The position numbers and the translations under genes were made by a program. The notes below the pieces were generated by a model. It was not told the DNA's origin. It was given only the letters and a program-made list of their open reading frames with translations, and made no database searches. Positions 28,572 through 36,559 of a stretch of 64,000 bases of DNA are shown here, in pieces (positions within the stretch are counted from its first letter, which is position 1; every line of letters starts with the position of its first letter). Source of the DNA: a bacterium (GTDB lineage: Bacteria; Armatimonadota; Abditibacteriia; Abditibacteriales; Abditibacteriaceae); contig SDZD01000007.1 of assembly GCA_004172935.1 (NCBI GenBank), positions 1 to 64,000 of the forward strand, read 5' to 3'.

Positions 28572-29732
28572 TCAGGCTTCCAATTTCTCCACATCGACCC
28601 AGGCGCGCTTTTCCCATGATTCGAGGCCGCGCTCGGCGAGTTGAACGCCCTTGGCGCCTTCCATCAGGCCATAACGCCACGGGGTATCGAAAACTACGTG
28701 TTCGAGGAACATTTCCCACTGTATCTTGAAAGCGTTCTCGTAGGTTTGTCCGGCGGGCATCTGCATCCACTGGTCGAGATAATCGTAGGCTTTGGGAATG
28801 TCGGGATTCCAGGTCGGGCGTGGGGTGGCGCCGTGCGGCTGAATCACGCACTCGCGAAGTCCGGCGACGGCGCTGCCGTTGGTGCCATCAACTTGGATGG
28901 ATAGCAGATCGTCGCGGCGCACGCGCACCGTCCAGCTCGAATTGAAGTGGGCGATGACCTGATTGCCGTCTTTGTCTTCCAGTTCAAATGTCGAATAAGC
29001 CGAATCGTCCGCCGTGCAATCGTAGGCATTGCCCTGCTCGTCCAAACGCTTGGGGACATGAATGGCGCCTAGACTCGATACCGCTTTGACATCGCCAAAC
29101 AGGTTGTCGAGAACGTAGCGCCAGTGGCATAGCATATCGACCATGATGCCACCGCCATCTTCCTTGCGGTAGTTCCACGACGGACGCTGTGGTTCGCCAT
29201 CGAAGCCAGTGAACACCCAGTAGCCGAACTCGCCGCGCACGCTGAGGATGCGCCCGAAATATCCGGTGTCGATGAGTTGCTTCAAGCGCAGCAAACCAGG
29301 TAGCCACAACTTGTCTTGCACAACGCCGTGTTTGACGCCCTTCGCTTCGGCCAAGCGCACCAATTCGAGCGCCTCTTCGGTCGAAACGCCAGTCGGCTTC
29401 TCGCAGTAGACGTGCTTGCCCGCCTCAATAGCCTTTTTCACGGCAGGGGCACGCAACTGGGTGAGCTGGGCGTCGAAGTAAATGGTGTCGTCGGGGTTCG
29501 CCAAACACTCATCTAAGTTCGTCGAAACGCGCTCAACGCCCGTCCTTTTGGCGAGGGCTTCGAGTTTCGCCTTGTTACGTCCGACCAGAATGGGATCGGG
29601 CCAAATGATGTCGTCGCCAACTTTGACGCCGCCCTGTTCGCGAATCGCTTGAATCGAGCGAATCAGGTGCTGGTTGGTGCCCATGCGTCCAGTGACGCCG
29701 TTCATGATAATGCCTACGCGGTGTGTTGCCAT
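28572..29732 (-). CDS. Gfo/Idh/MocA-family oxidoreductase
   Basis: A 386-residue NAD(P)-dependent sugar dehydrogenase-like protein. The N-terminal Rossmann part starts HRVGIIMNGVTGRMG and carries the EKP motif (HVYCEKPTGVS), followed by the C-terminal alpha/beta domain with GEFGYWVF and GGGIMVDMLCHWRY, where the conserved catalytic Lys/His region lies. Substrate unknown, but the setting inside a uronate cluster suggests a sugar acid or inositol-like compound. Preceded and followed by heptad-repeat hairpins. Confidence 0.85.
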   Translation of the reverse strand: MATHRVGIIMNGVTGRMGTNQHLIRSIQAIREQGGVKVGDDIIWPDPILVGRNKAKLEALAKRTGVERVSTNLDECLANPDDTIYFDAQLTQLRAPAVKKAIEAGKHVYCEKPTGVSTEEALELVRLAEAKGVKHGVVQDKLWLPGLLRLKQLIDTGYFGRILSVRGEFGYWVFTGFDGEPQRPSWNYRKEDGGGIMVDMLCHWRYVLDNLFGDVKAVSSLGAIHVPKRLDEQGNAYDCTADDSAYSTFELEDKDGNQVIAHFNSSWTVRVRRDDLLSIQVDGTNGSAVAGLRECVIQPHGATPRPTWNPDIPKAYDYLDQWMQMPAGQTYENAFKIQWEMFLEHVVFDTPWRYGLMEGAKGVQLAERGLESWEKRAWVDVEKLEA

Positions 29733-29739
29733 GATGTTG

Positions 29740-29880
29740 AAAAGCTATTAGCTGTTAGCCATTAGCTGTCGGTTCGAATTTCTGGTGTTTCTTCTGTCGT
29801 GTTGTATCCAGTGCCTATGCAACTGGAGGATGCACTACGGTTTTTAGCTAACGGCTAACAGCCAATAGCTAAAAGCTTTT
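29740..29880. repeat. Heptad-repeat hairpin element C
   Basis: Left arm 29740-29773 reads AGCTATT, AGCTGTT, AGCCATT, AGCTGTC. Right arm 29840-29880 reads GCTAACG, GCTAACA, GCCAATA, GCTAAAA. The arms are complementary over most of their length with a 66-base spacer. The unit differs from A and B (AGC core instead of ACT) but keeps the 7-base step. The right arm runs into the stop of the cupin gene. Confidence 0.8.
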
Positions 29881-30322
29881 AAGGGGCATCCGTGCATTGC
29901 GGTTGCGCGCCTTCGGGAAGGGCCGGAACATCGACTCCGGCAACAGGGAGAGTGCCAGCGAGTTCCTGACGCCAGTGGGCGACGGCACCGCCGGGAGAAT
30001 AGGCGTAGATCATCGTCATCGGCTCATCGCCTGTGTTGGTGAGCTGATGGAAAACAGTGGGAGGAATGTAGAGGACCTGCCCGCTCGATACTTCGCGGCG
30101 CTCTTCGCCGAGGCACGCTTCGCCCGTACCCGACACGATGAAGTAAATTTCTTCCTGTTCCTGATTGTGCCAGGGCACCTGGCCGCCATTCGGTTCGAGG
30201 ACAACGTAGCCCATCGCGAAGTTTTCTGCCTGCACAGGCGAAGCGCCGCCGACGAGGTTGCGCGTCCAGCGCCGTGCCGGATAACGGAGTCCTTCGATTT
30301 GATTCAAATCTGCGATTGTCAT
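29879..30322 (-). CDS. Cupin-domain protein
   Basis: A 147-residue single-domain cupin. Motif 1 is in VPWHNQEQEEIYFIVSGTGE (His and Glu metal ligands) and motif 2 in YIPPTVFHQLTNTG. First gene of the minus-strand uronate cluster, divergent from an AraC regulator. Possible roles are a sugar isomerase or a sensor; KduI-type activity cannot be claimed from sequence. Confidence 0.8.
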   Translation of the reverse strand: MTIADLNQIEGLRYPARRWTRNLVGGASPVQAENFAMGYVVLEPNGGQVPWHNQEQEEIYFIVSGTGEACLGEERREVSSGQVLYIPPTVFHQLTNTGDEPMTMIYAYSPGGAVAHWRQELAGTLPVAGVDVPALPEGAQPQCTDAP

Positions 30323-30330
30323 TTTGTATC

Positions 30331-30418
30331 TCTTAGCTTTTAGCCGCTGGCTATTAGCTGAATTTTTCTTACTGCGTTGGTATGAGCTGAAACTAACAGC
30401 TCAAAGCTAACAGCCTTA
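30331..30418. repeat. Heptad-repeat hairpin element D
   Basis: Left arm about 30331-30361 (TTAGCTT, TTAGCCG, CTGGCTA, TTAGCTG) and right arm about 30382-30418 (AGCTGAA, ACTAACA, GCTCAAA, GCTAACA). It fills the divergent promoter gap between the cupin gene and the AraC gene, so here it overlaps regulatory DNA. Confidence 0.7.
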
Positions 30419-30421
30419 ACC

Positions 30422-31246
30422 ATGCTTTCATCTCGCCCGCTTGAAGCCCAATTGCCTCTCTGGGGCGTTTCGGTTCTCGAATCGCATCACGCGCGCGATT
30501 TTCAAACCGTCTTCGATACGCACTCCTTCTTTCAACTGCTGTACGTGTTGCGCGGGCGCGGCGAACTGGTGTGTCCGCCCGATATGCGCTTTTCGCTCAA
30601 AGAAGGCGATGTGGCACTTCTGCCTCCCAATACTTCGCACGGACTGCGCGATGAAGCGGGCGAAGCGCTTTCGATTTACGCCGTCAATGTGGCGCCATCG
30701 CTTTTAGAGTGGCTTTCCCCAACCCTTACCGAAGCGAAGCGGTTGCGCCGCGAACCACTTCAACGCGCTATGCCCGATTTGCTACGCCGCTTGCTGTTGG
30801 AGCAAACGCTTCGCAAAGAGGGCTTTGAAGCGATGATGAGCGGGCTGGCGCTGCAACTGCTGGGCACCGTATGGCGTTCGTTCCCCTCAATGCCGACTCC
30901 AGAGCCGGACGCTTCGCTCGATTCGCTAATGCGCGTCGAGGTGTTCCGCGCCGAGTTGGAGCGCACGTTCTATAAAAATCAGGGGGTTGACGAAGTGGCC
31001 GCTCGATTGGGGTTATCAAGGCGGGCCTTCACTTCGCTGTTCCGGCGCGCGACGGGCGATTCGTTCGTGGCCTGCGTCAAAAAACTGCGAGTGGAGCACG
31101 CCCGGCGATTGCTCGAAACGAGCGACCGAACGGTGTTGGCGATTGCCTTTGAATGCGGGTTTGAAGACGTATCGGGTTTCCATCGCGCCTTTAAAGCCGT
31201 AACGGGCACAAGTCCCGATGCGTGGCGAAAACGGACGCGCAGTTAA
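30422..31246 (+). CDS. AraC-family transcriptional regulator
   Basis: A 274-residue regulator with an N-terminal cupin sensor (about 25-100, GELVCPPDMRFSLKEGDVALLPPNTSHG) and a C-terminal AraC DNA-binding domain (about 180-270). The second helix-turn-helix contains VLAIAFECGFEDVSGFHRAFK followed by TGTSPDAWRK. Divergent from the uronate cluster beginning at 30322, so it is its probable activator, with a uronate or oligouronide as signal (inference). The terminator at 31248 ends it. Confidence 0.9.
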   Translation: MLSSRPLEAQLPLWGVSVLESHHARDFQTVFDTHSFFQLLYVLRGRGELVCPPDMRFSLKEGDVALLPPNTSHGLRDEAGEALSIYAVNVAPSLLEWLSPTLTEAKRLRREPLQRAMPDLLRRLLLEQTLRKEGFEAMMSGLALQLLGTVWRSFPSMPTPEPDASLDSLMRVEVFRAELERTFYKNQGVDEVAARLGLSRRAFTSLFRRATGDSFVACVKKLRVEHARRLLETSDRTVLAIAFECGFEDVSGFHRAFKAVTGTSPDAWRKRTRS

Positions 31247-31247
31247 A

Positions 31248-31283
31248 ACAAAAACCCGATTCGCGGTATGGCGAATCGGGTTT
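31248..31283. terminator. Bidirectional terminator
   Basis: Stem AAAACCCGATTCGC / GCGAATCGGGTTTT with a GTATG loop, between convergent genes. Confidence 0.9.
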
Positions 31284-31310
31284 TCGGATATTGCAATTTG
31301 GGCAGTTCGG

Positions 31311-33278
31311 TTAGAAAGTGTTGCCGCGTGTATCGACAACAGCCACTGTTGTTGGAGCCGAAGTCGTGACATCAAGACCGAAACTAAAGCTGCCTGTTCC
31401 ATCGGCAGAAATCTGGCGAGAGTTGATGGAAACGATAGCACCGGGCACAATCGAACCCGAAACCGTGACGCGGCGTGTTGTCTCGCGGTCGATGAGGCGC
31501 TGCACAATGAGAGCGGCCTGATCGCGGCGCAAATCGGCGGTAGGATCGAAGGTGTTCGCTCCAGTACCACGCATCATTGGGCGCCCAGCGGAGGTTTTTG
31601 CAATCGTCGTCGCCACGTTCACGCTACCGCGCGCCCACGTCGGGATTTTCGTGTAATCGAGGAAGCCTACGTCCTTATCGGCCCACTCTTTCGCGACATC
31701 GGACAAGCCCAGAGCGCGAACCACGATGGCCGTTGCCTCAACACGAGAAATCGGCTGGCGTGGGCGGAAGGTTTTGTCGGGGAAGCCGAACACAAGTCCC
31801 TGCTTTTCGCCAACTGCGAGATAGCGCGCAAACCAGTCGCTCGCCTTAACGTCGATGAACGAAGGCAATCCATCCAAATCTAACGGCGAATTGGAAACGA
31901 GTTGCAAGTTACCGCGCAGTGTCGTGGTTTCGCCACGCTCATCGCGAGCGGTGCAGACATAGGTGTAGCGGCCCGCCGGAGCGAAGCCATTTGCCAATCT
32001 GCCATCCCATGTGACGGTGTGTTCGCCAGTATCGAAAGCGGTCTGGCTCACCAATTCGGCGACGCGCTTGCCCGCCGAGTTTTGAAGGGCAATCGAAACC
32101 GATGAGCGACGCGACAACACAAATTTGATTTGCGTCGTTTCGCGCAGATCGCGTAGATTCAAGCCATTGAGCGTCATTACGGCGTATTCGGCGCGTTGCG
32201 TCGACTGCTTCGGATAGAAGTAACCCGGCGCACGGCCCGTCACAACTCCCAACTGCTGCAAACGGCTGACGGCGCCCATCGACTCGTCACCGCGCACGTC
32301 GACAATCGCCGGGCCATTGGTCACAGCCAGAATGCGGTCGGGCATAGCGAACACAGTCAATAGCGGAGTGGTAGTCGTCGAGTAGCGCACCTGAGCCGAA
32401 GCGACGGGGCCACTGCCCGAAGCATCTTCGATGGTGGCCTGTGAATCGAACGCGAAGGCGGCGCGCTCGATAGGTTCAACGCGCAACGACAACTGGCCAC
32501 CAGCGAATCCGGCGGGTACATCGCCAATGTTCCACACCACTTCGCGACTCGATGGGTCGTACTGGCCAGCATTGGAGGCCGACCCAGTTACATAGGAGAC
32601 GCGCTCATCAAGGGCAAAACGCACAACGGCAGCGTTTCCGGGGGTATCACCCGCATTCGCATAGGAGATGGTGAATGTCGCCTGTCCGGGGTTGCCGGGG
32701 GTGGCAATAGCGCGCAACGCAACCGTCAAAGACGAGCGAGCGGGGGCAATCGAAATGATTGTCGAAGGATCGGGAACCGGGGTGAGGTCTGTGCCCGTCC
32801 CGTTGTTCAATGGCCCCGGCGTGGGGACGGGGGTAGCAATTGGCACCGGCAAATCGGATTTAGCAACGACGTTGATCGTCAATACACGGGGCGAATTGCT
32901 GGCCTGATAAATTTCAACTGTCGTCATCCCCACCGTGACGCCCTGCAACACAGGAGAACCATTCTGGAAGTAGGCGCGGGCGATTTCGTCGTCCTCGGTA
33001 ATGATGCGAGTTACGCCTGGAATCGGCAGCAACACGACATCGCCCAACGCAATCGTCAACGTATCGCCTTGCAATTGAACGGCTTGAGCATTTGTATCGG
33101 GCAAAAGCTGTGCGTTCGCGATGCGCCGCACACCGGGGCTTAAAGGAAGGGGGCGTGGCAGGGTCGTCCCGCTCACAGGTCGCAGAACGACCTTACGCCC
33201 ATGTGCGTGGGCCGAAGTCGCGCATAAAAGCAGCGGCCCAGTCGCCAGGGCAATTGCCAAGGAAGGAAGAATTTTCAT
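31311..33278 (-). CDS. S-layer homology surface protein with DUF11 and FlgD-like domains
   Basis: A 655-residue secreted protein with signal peptide MKILPSLAIALATGPLLLCA...AHA. In order: a pilus-secretin N-domain-like segment (about 50-140, VVLLPIPGVTRIITEDDEIA, GVTVGMTTVEIY), a proline-rich linker, a DUF11 repeat (about 175-285, SYANAGDTPGNAAVVRFAL, VWNIGDVPAG), a FlgD-like Ig fold (about 390-450, TVTWDGRLANGFAPAGRYTY), SLH modules (about 460-590, FIDVKASDWFARYLAVGEKQ, GFPDKTFRPRQPISRVEA, FDPTADLRRDQAALIVQRL) and a short C-terminal beta domain. It probably anchors to the cell envelope. Confidence 0.8.
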   Translation of the reverse strand: MKILPSLAIALATGPLLLCATSAHAHGRKVVLRPVSGTTLPRPLPLSPGVRRIANAQLLPDTNAQAVQLQGDTLTIALGDVVLLPIPGVTRIITEDDEIARAYFQNGSPVLQGVTVGMTTVEIYQASNSPRVLTINVVAKSDLPVPIATPVPTPGPLNNGTGTDLTPVPDPSTIISIAPARSSLTVALRAIATPGNPGQATFTISYANAGDTPGNAAVVRFALDERVSYVTGSASNAGQYDPSSREVVWNIGDVPAGFAGGQLSLRVEPIERAAFAFDSQATIEDASGSGPVASAQVRYSTTTTPLLTVFAMPDRILAVTNGPAIVDVRGDESMGAVSRLQQLGVVTGRAPGYFYPKQSTQRAEYAVMTLNGLNLRDLRETTQIKFVLSRRSSVSIALQNSAGKRVAELVSQTAFDTGEHTVTWDGRLANGFAPAGRYTYVCTARDERGETTTLRGNLQLVSNSPLDLDGLPSFIDVKASDWFARYLAVGEKQGLVFGFPDKTFRPRQPISRVEATAIVVRALGLSDVAKEWADKDVGFLDYTKIPTWARGSVNVATTIAKTSAGRPMMRGTGANTFDPTADLRRDQAALIVQRLIDRETTRRVTVSGSIVPGAIVSINSRQISADGTGSFSFGLDVTTSAPTTVAVVDTRGNTF

Positions 33279-33577
33279 AGGAAAAACAGCAATATGCTTG
33301 ATGTAAAGTGAACTAGTGCTACACCAATGCCAGCAATAATAATCGCCGCAATTTTAGGCGCCAGTGTGCCAAATATATGGCATCTATGAGAGCATAATTC
33401 GCGAAAAACTGCTTGCCCCGAAGCTATTATTATTCAGCTTCCCAACTTGGCACTGCTTATGCCTCATAAGAGGTGGAACAATGAGTGCAGTAGGCTTATA
33501 TTAAAGTCTCGTTTTAATAAAAAATTTTGTGGAACTAAATCTCCTTTAAGGTCAAACTGCGCACCGCACCCCTTGCC
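33279..33577. other. Divergent AT-rich promoter region
   Basis: About 300 bases between the SLH protein gene and the histidine kinase gene. AT-rich (for example TTATATTAAAGTCTCGTTTTAATAAAAAATTTTGTGG at 33496-33533 region) and must carry both promoters. No gene seen. Confidence 0.4.
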
Positions 33578-36016
33578 ATGATTGATTCAAATGCAGTACC
33601 TCACTCGCCTCTGTCTTCGGAGGTGCCATCTTCGTTACAGGCTGTTTCCTCACTTTCATCGCCGGGAGAACAAAATTTCGATTTAAACGCACGAATCGAA
33701 GAGTTACAACGCCAAATTCGTGACCTTCAAATCTCCGATTCACGCCATAAATCGCTCTTTGTGCAAGAGCAAAAACGTGCCCGTCACCTATCATTAGTGA
33801 ATGAAGTGCAGAAATGCGCTTTAGCCACACGCGATACCGAGGCGTTCTTATCGCAGGTCACGCGGGCAATCGGTTCGCACTTCGCCGATTGCGATGTATC
33901 GTTTTATCTATCGGGGCGCACCCTATCGGGGCTGTTCGGCAACGATGATTCGGCGATTCGATTCTGGGATGGCGAAGGCGAAGAAATGATCGTGGTCGCG
34001 AGTGCGGGCGAACATGATTTAGGGCCATTACCGCTATCACGGCGTTCGCTTGGCGAAATTAAGGCGGCAGCGGCTCACCCCGATGCCCTCTCATTCCTGA
34101 GCGTGCCCGTTTCGGCGGATGGCGAGGGGTCGGGCTGGCTCATCATTCAAACGCGCGAGGAAGACATTCTTGAAGCGCGCGATGAAGCGGCTCTCATCAC
34201 CTCGGCTGCCATTATCGCCGCTCATCTGCAAAATTCGCGATTGTTTCGCTCGATGATCGAGGTCAACGACTTTAACCAGTCGCTGCTCAACTCGATGATG
34301 CATTCGCTGTTGGTGGTCGATAAAACCGGCAACATCCAGTTCGTTAACCAACGCTTGCTTTCGACCTTCGGAGCTTCGCGCGACGATTTTCGCAAGCAAC
34401 CATTGGAACGAGTGTTTGGAGAAGGCCCGGCACGCCACCACGATCTCCATAAGGTCATTGAAGGGGTCATCGAAACAGGCGAAGCAGCCGAAGTACCCGA
34501 AGTTCATGTCTGGTCGCCCGATGGTAACAAAATCTTTGACGTGCGCGTTTTTCGCGTCTACTTTCGAGGACACGCCGAAGCTGCGCTTCTACTCATTAAC
34601 TTGACGCTACGCTGGCGCAAGACCTACCAACTGCAACTGATGCATGAGATTGGGCAACTGTTTCAAGAATCAGTTTCGCTCAATGTCAATCAGGTGCTTA
34701 GTACCGTCCTCACCTGCATTACAGCGGGTTCGGCGCTCGGTTTCAATCGGGCATTTGTCTTTTTATTCGATCCGGTACGCGGCACATTTCTTGGTCGTAT
34801 GGCGCTTGGTCCCTCTTCGCCAGATGAAGCAGGACGTATTTGGGGCGATATTTCGCAGCGCGAACTCTCGCTCGAAGAAATGCTCGCTCAGGACAATACC
34901 CCTGAACGCATCCACACTCCACTACAAGAAGAAACGCGCTCGTTGGTCGGACACCCAAACAATCCCTGCTACAAACTTTTACCCGCGATGCTCGCGGAAA
35001 AACGCGCAAAGCGTGTGACACACGATGAATGGTTCGACTGTTCACTTGCCAACAACGATGAACAGCGCGAGGAAGCTGTACGCTTCTCAGCGCTTCTGCG
35101 CGCACGCGAAATGGCAGTCGCGCCACTCGTCACTAAAGACGAACTTATCGGTGTTATTTTCGCAGACAACCTGTACTCAGGCTCCGTTATAGAGGATGAT
35201 GACGTACAAATGCTTGACACTTTAGCGGGACAAGCCTGTTTAGCTATCGACAACGCTCAGACGTTTCAAAGCCTTCAGGAAGCCCAGCGCGAACTGGTGG
35301 CCTCGGAACGCCTCGTCGCGGTAGGAGAAATGTCGGCACGTGTTTCTCACGAAATCCGTAATCCTCTTGCAACCATAGGTGGATTTGCACGCTCCATTCT
35401 GAAAAAGCCTGATGATACCAGTAGCGTTAAGCGTAAAACTGGTGTCATTGTTGCCGAAGTTTCGCGTCTTGAAGACCTGCTAACCGATTTGCTCGACATG
35501 GCGCGCCCGCGCCCTCTGAAGCTCAAACCGGAGTCACTCAACGAAATAGCCGACCATTCGTTGCTGCTAGCGGAATCCGATATTCGCACCTTTGGTGCTG
35601 TCGTGGAACGCGATTTTGCGTCCGACCTACCTCTGGCAGACCTCGACCGTTCGCGCTTGTTGCAAGCCTTGCTCAACACCATTCGCAACGGTGTACAGGC
35701 CATGCCTGATGGCGGAGTCATTCGCATCATCACGCGCCAACCCGACGCCAATTCAGTTGAAATTCAAATTAAAGATTCGGGCGTAGGTATTCCCACCAAA
35801 GCGCTCAAAGAGGTTTTCAACCCATTCTTTTCGACCAAGGTTTCAGGGTCGGGATTAGGGCTAGCTGTTACTAAAAAAATTATAGCTGACCACGGAGGCA
35901 CAATCGCTGTACAATCACAAGAAGGAGCCGGGACGACGTTTTTCTTCAAACTTCCGATTCACCCAATCGGTGACTCGAAAGTGACGGAAGAAAGCCTGTC
36001 AAAACCCTCATCCTAA
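33578..36016 (+). CDS. Soluble sensor histidine kinase (GAF-PAS-GAF-HisKA-HATPase)
   Basis: An 812-residue kinase without membrane segments. A coiled coil at about 35-65 is followed by a GAF-like domain (about 80-215), a PAS domain (about 220-335, SMMHSLLVVDKTGNIQFVNQ), a second GAF domain (about 345-560, LIGVIFADN near its end), and a dimerisation/phosphoacceptor helix with His591 in RVSHEIRNPLATIGG. The ATPase domain has the N box LLNTIRNGVQAM, G1 KDSGVGIP and G2 GSGLGLAVTKKI. The response regulator gene begins 72 bases later and is the likely partner. Confidence 0.92.
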   Translation: MIDSNAVPHSPLSSEVPSSLQAVSSLSSPGEQNFDLNARIEELQRQIRDLQISDSRHKSLFVQEQKRARHLSLVNEVQKCALATRDTEAFLSQVTRAIGSHFADCDVSFYLSGRTLSGLFGNDDSAIRFWDGEGEEMIVVASAGEHDLGPLPLSRRSLGEIKAAAAHPDALSFLSVPVSADGEGSGWLIIQTREEDILEARDEAALITSAAIIAAHLQNSRLFRSMIEVNDFNQSLLNSMMHSLLVVDKTGNIQFVNQRLLSTFGASRDDFRKQPLERVFGEGPARHHDLHKVIEGVIETGEAAEVPEVHVWSPDGNKIFDVRVFRVYFRGHAEAALLLINLTLRWRKTYQLQLMHEIGQLFQESVSLNVNQVLSTVLTCITAGSALGFNRAFVFLFDPVRGTFLGRMALGPSSPDEAGRIWGDISQRELSLEEMLAQDNTPERIHTPLQEETRSLVGHPNNPCYKLLPAMLAEKRAKRVTHDEWFDCSLANNDEQREEAVRFSALLRAREMAVAPLVTKDELIGVIFADNLYSGSVIEDDDVQMLDTLAGQACLAIDNAQTFQSLQEAQRELVASERLVAVGEMSARVSHEIRNPLATIGGFARSILKKPDDTSSVKRKTGVIVAEVSRLEDLLTDLLDMARPRPLKLKPESLNEIADHSLLLAESDIRTFGAVVERDFASDLPLADLDRSRLLQALLNTIRNGVQAMPDGGVIRIITRQPDANSVEIQIKDSGVGIPTKALKEVFNPFFSTKVSGSGLGLAVTKKIIADHGGTIAVQSQEGAGTTFFFKLPIHPIGDSKVTEESLSKPSS

Positions 36017-36088
36017 GAGCATCGTGGCGCGTGTATAGCACTAGCGCGAGTATCACCAAATAGCTTCTCTTATGAGGAATCAAACTTT

Positions 36089-36496
36089 ATGACCACTTCC
36101 ACCACAGATTCAGGGGCACAGCCCAAAAAACCTCTTCTATTAATCGTGGAAGATGACGTGAACCAACGCGCACTATACGAAGAAGAGATGCGCGACGAGG
36201 GCTACGAAGTTGTAACGGCATCGGACGGACGCCAAGCCCTGCAGGTTGCCACCGATGCACATCCCGACCTGGTTATCATGGACGTAAACATGCCAGTGAT
36301 GGATGGACTGGATACGATGTCGCGACTTATTGAAGTCGACCGCCATATTCCCGTCATTATTCACACCGCCTATGAATCGTACAAAGATTCGTTTGCCTCT
36401 TGGTCGGCGGACGCTTACATCGTAAAATCAGGCGACCTCAATAACCTCAAAGAAAAAGTACGCGAACTTCTCGAATCGCGTGACTCCAGTGCCTAA
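36089..36496 (+). CDS. Single-domain response regulator (CheY-like)
   Basis: A 135-residue receiver-only protein with no output domain. The acidic pocket is ED at 21-22, the phosphorylated residue is Asp65 in LVIMDVNMPVMDG, Thr93 and Lys113 complete the switch. An alanine/serine-rich N-terminal tail of about 14 residues precedes the domain. A GAGGA ribosome-binding site precedes the ATG. Signal output must be by protein contact. It lies between a histidine kinase gene and glgC; regulation of glycogen synthesis is possible but not shown. Confidence 0.9.
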   Translation: MTTSTTDSGAQPKKPLLLIVEDDVNQRALYEEEMRDEGYEVVTASDGRQALQVATDAHPDLVIMDVNMPVMDGLDTMSRLIEVDRHIPVIIHTAYESYKDSFASWSADAYIVKSGDLNNLKEKVRELLESRDSSA

Positions 36497-36559
36497 ACCC
36501 AGGACAATCCCTTAATATAATTCGCTTACACCAAACACCTCGCTTAGACCAATTTCACT

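Noticed and set aside
26318..30418. Heptad repeats considered as a CRISPR array
   Set aside because: Units are 7 bases, imperfect, facing each other and without equal-length unique spacers; no cas genes are present.
31218..31883. A 221-residue plus-strand frame opposite the SLH protein gene
   Set aside because: Overlaps the bidirectional terminator and the SLH modules on the other strand; no domain resemblance.
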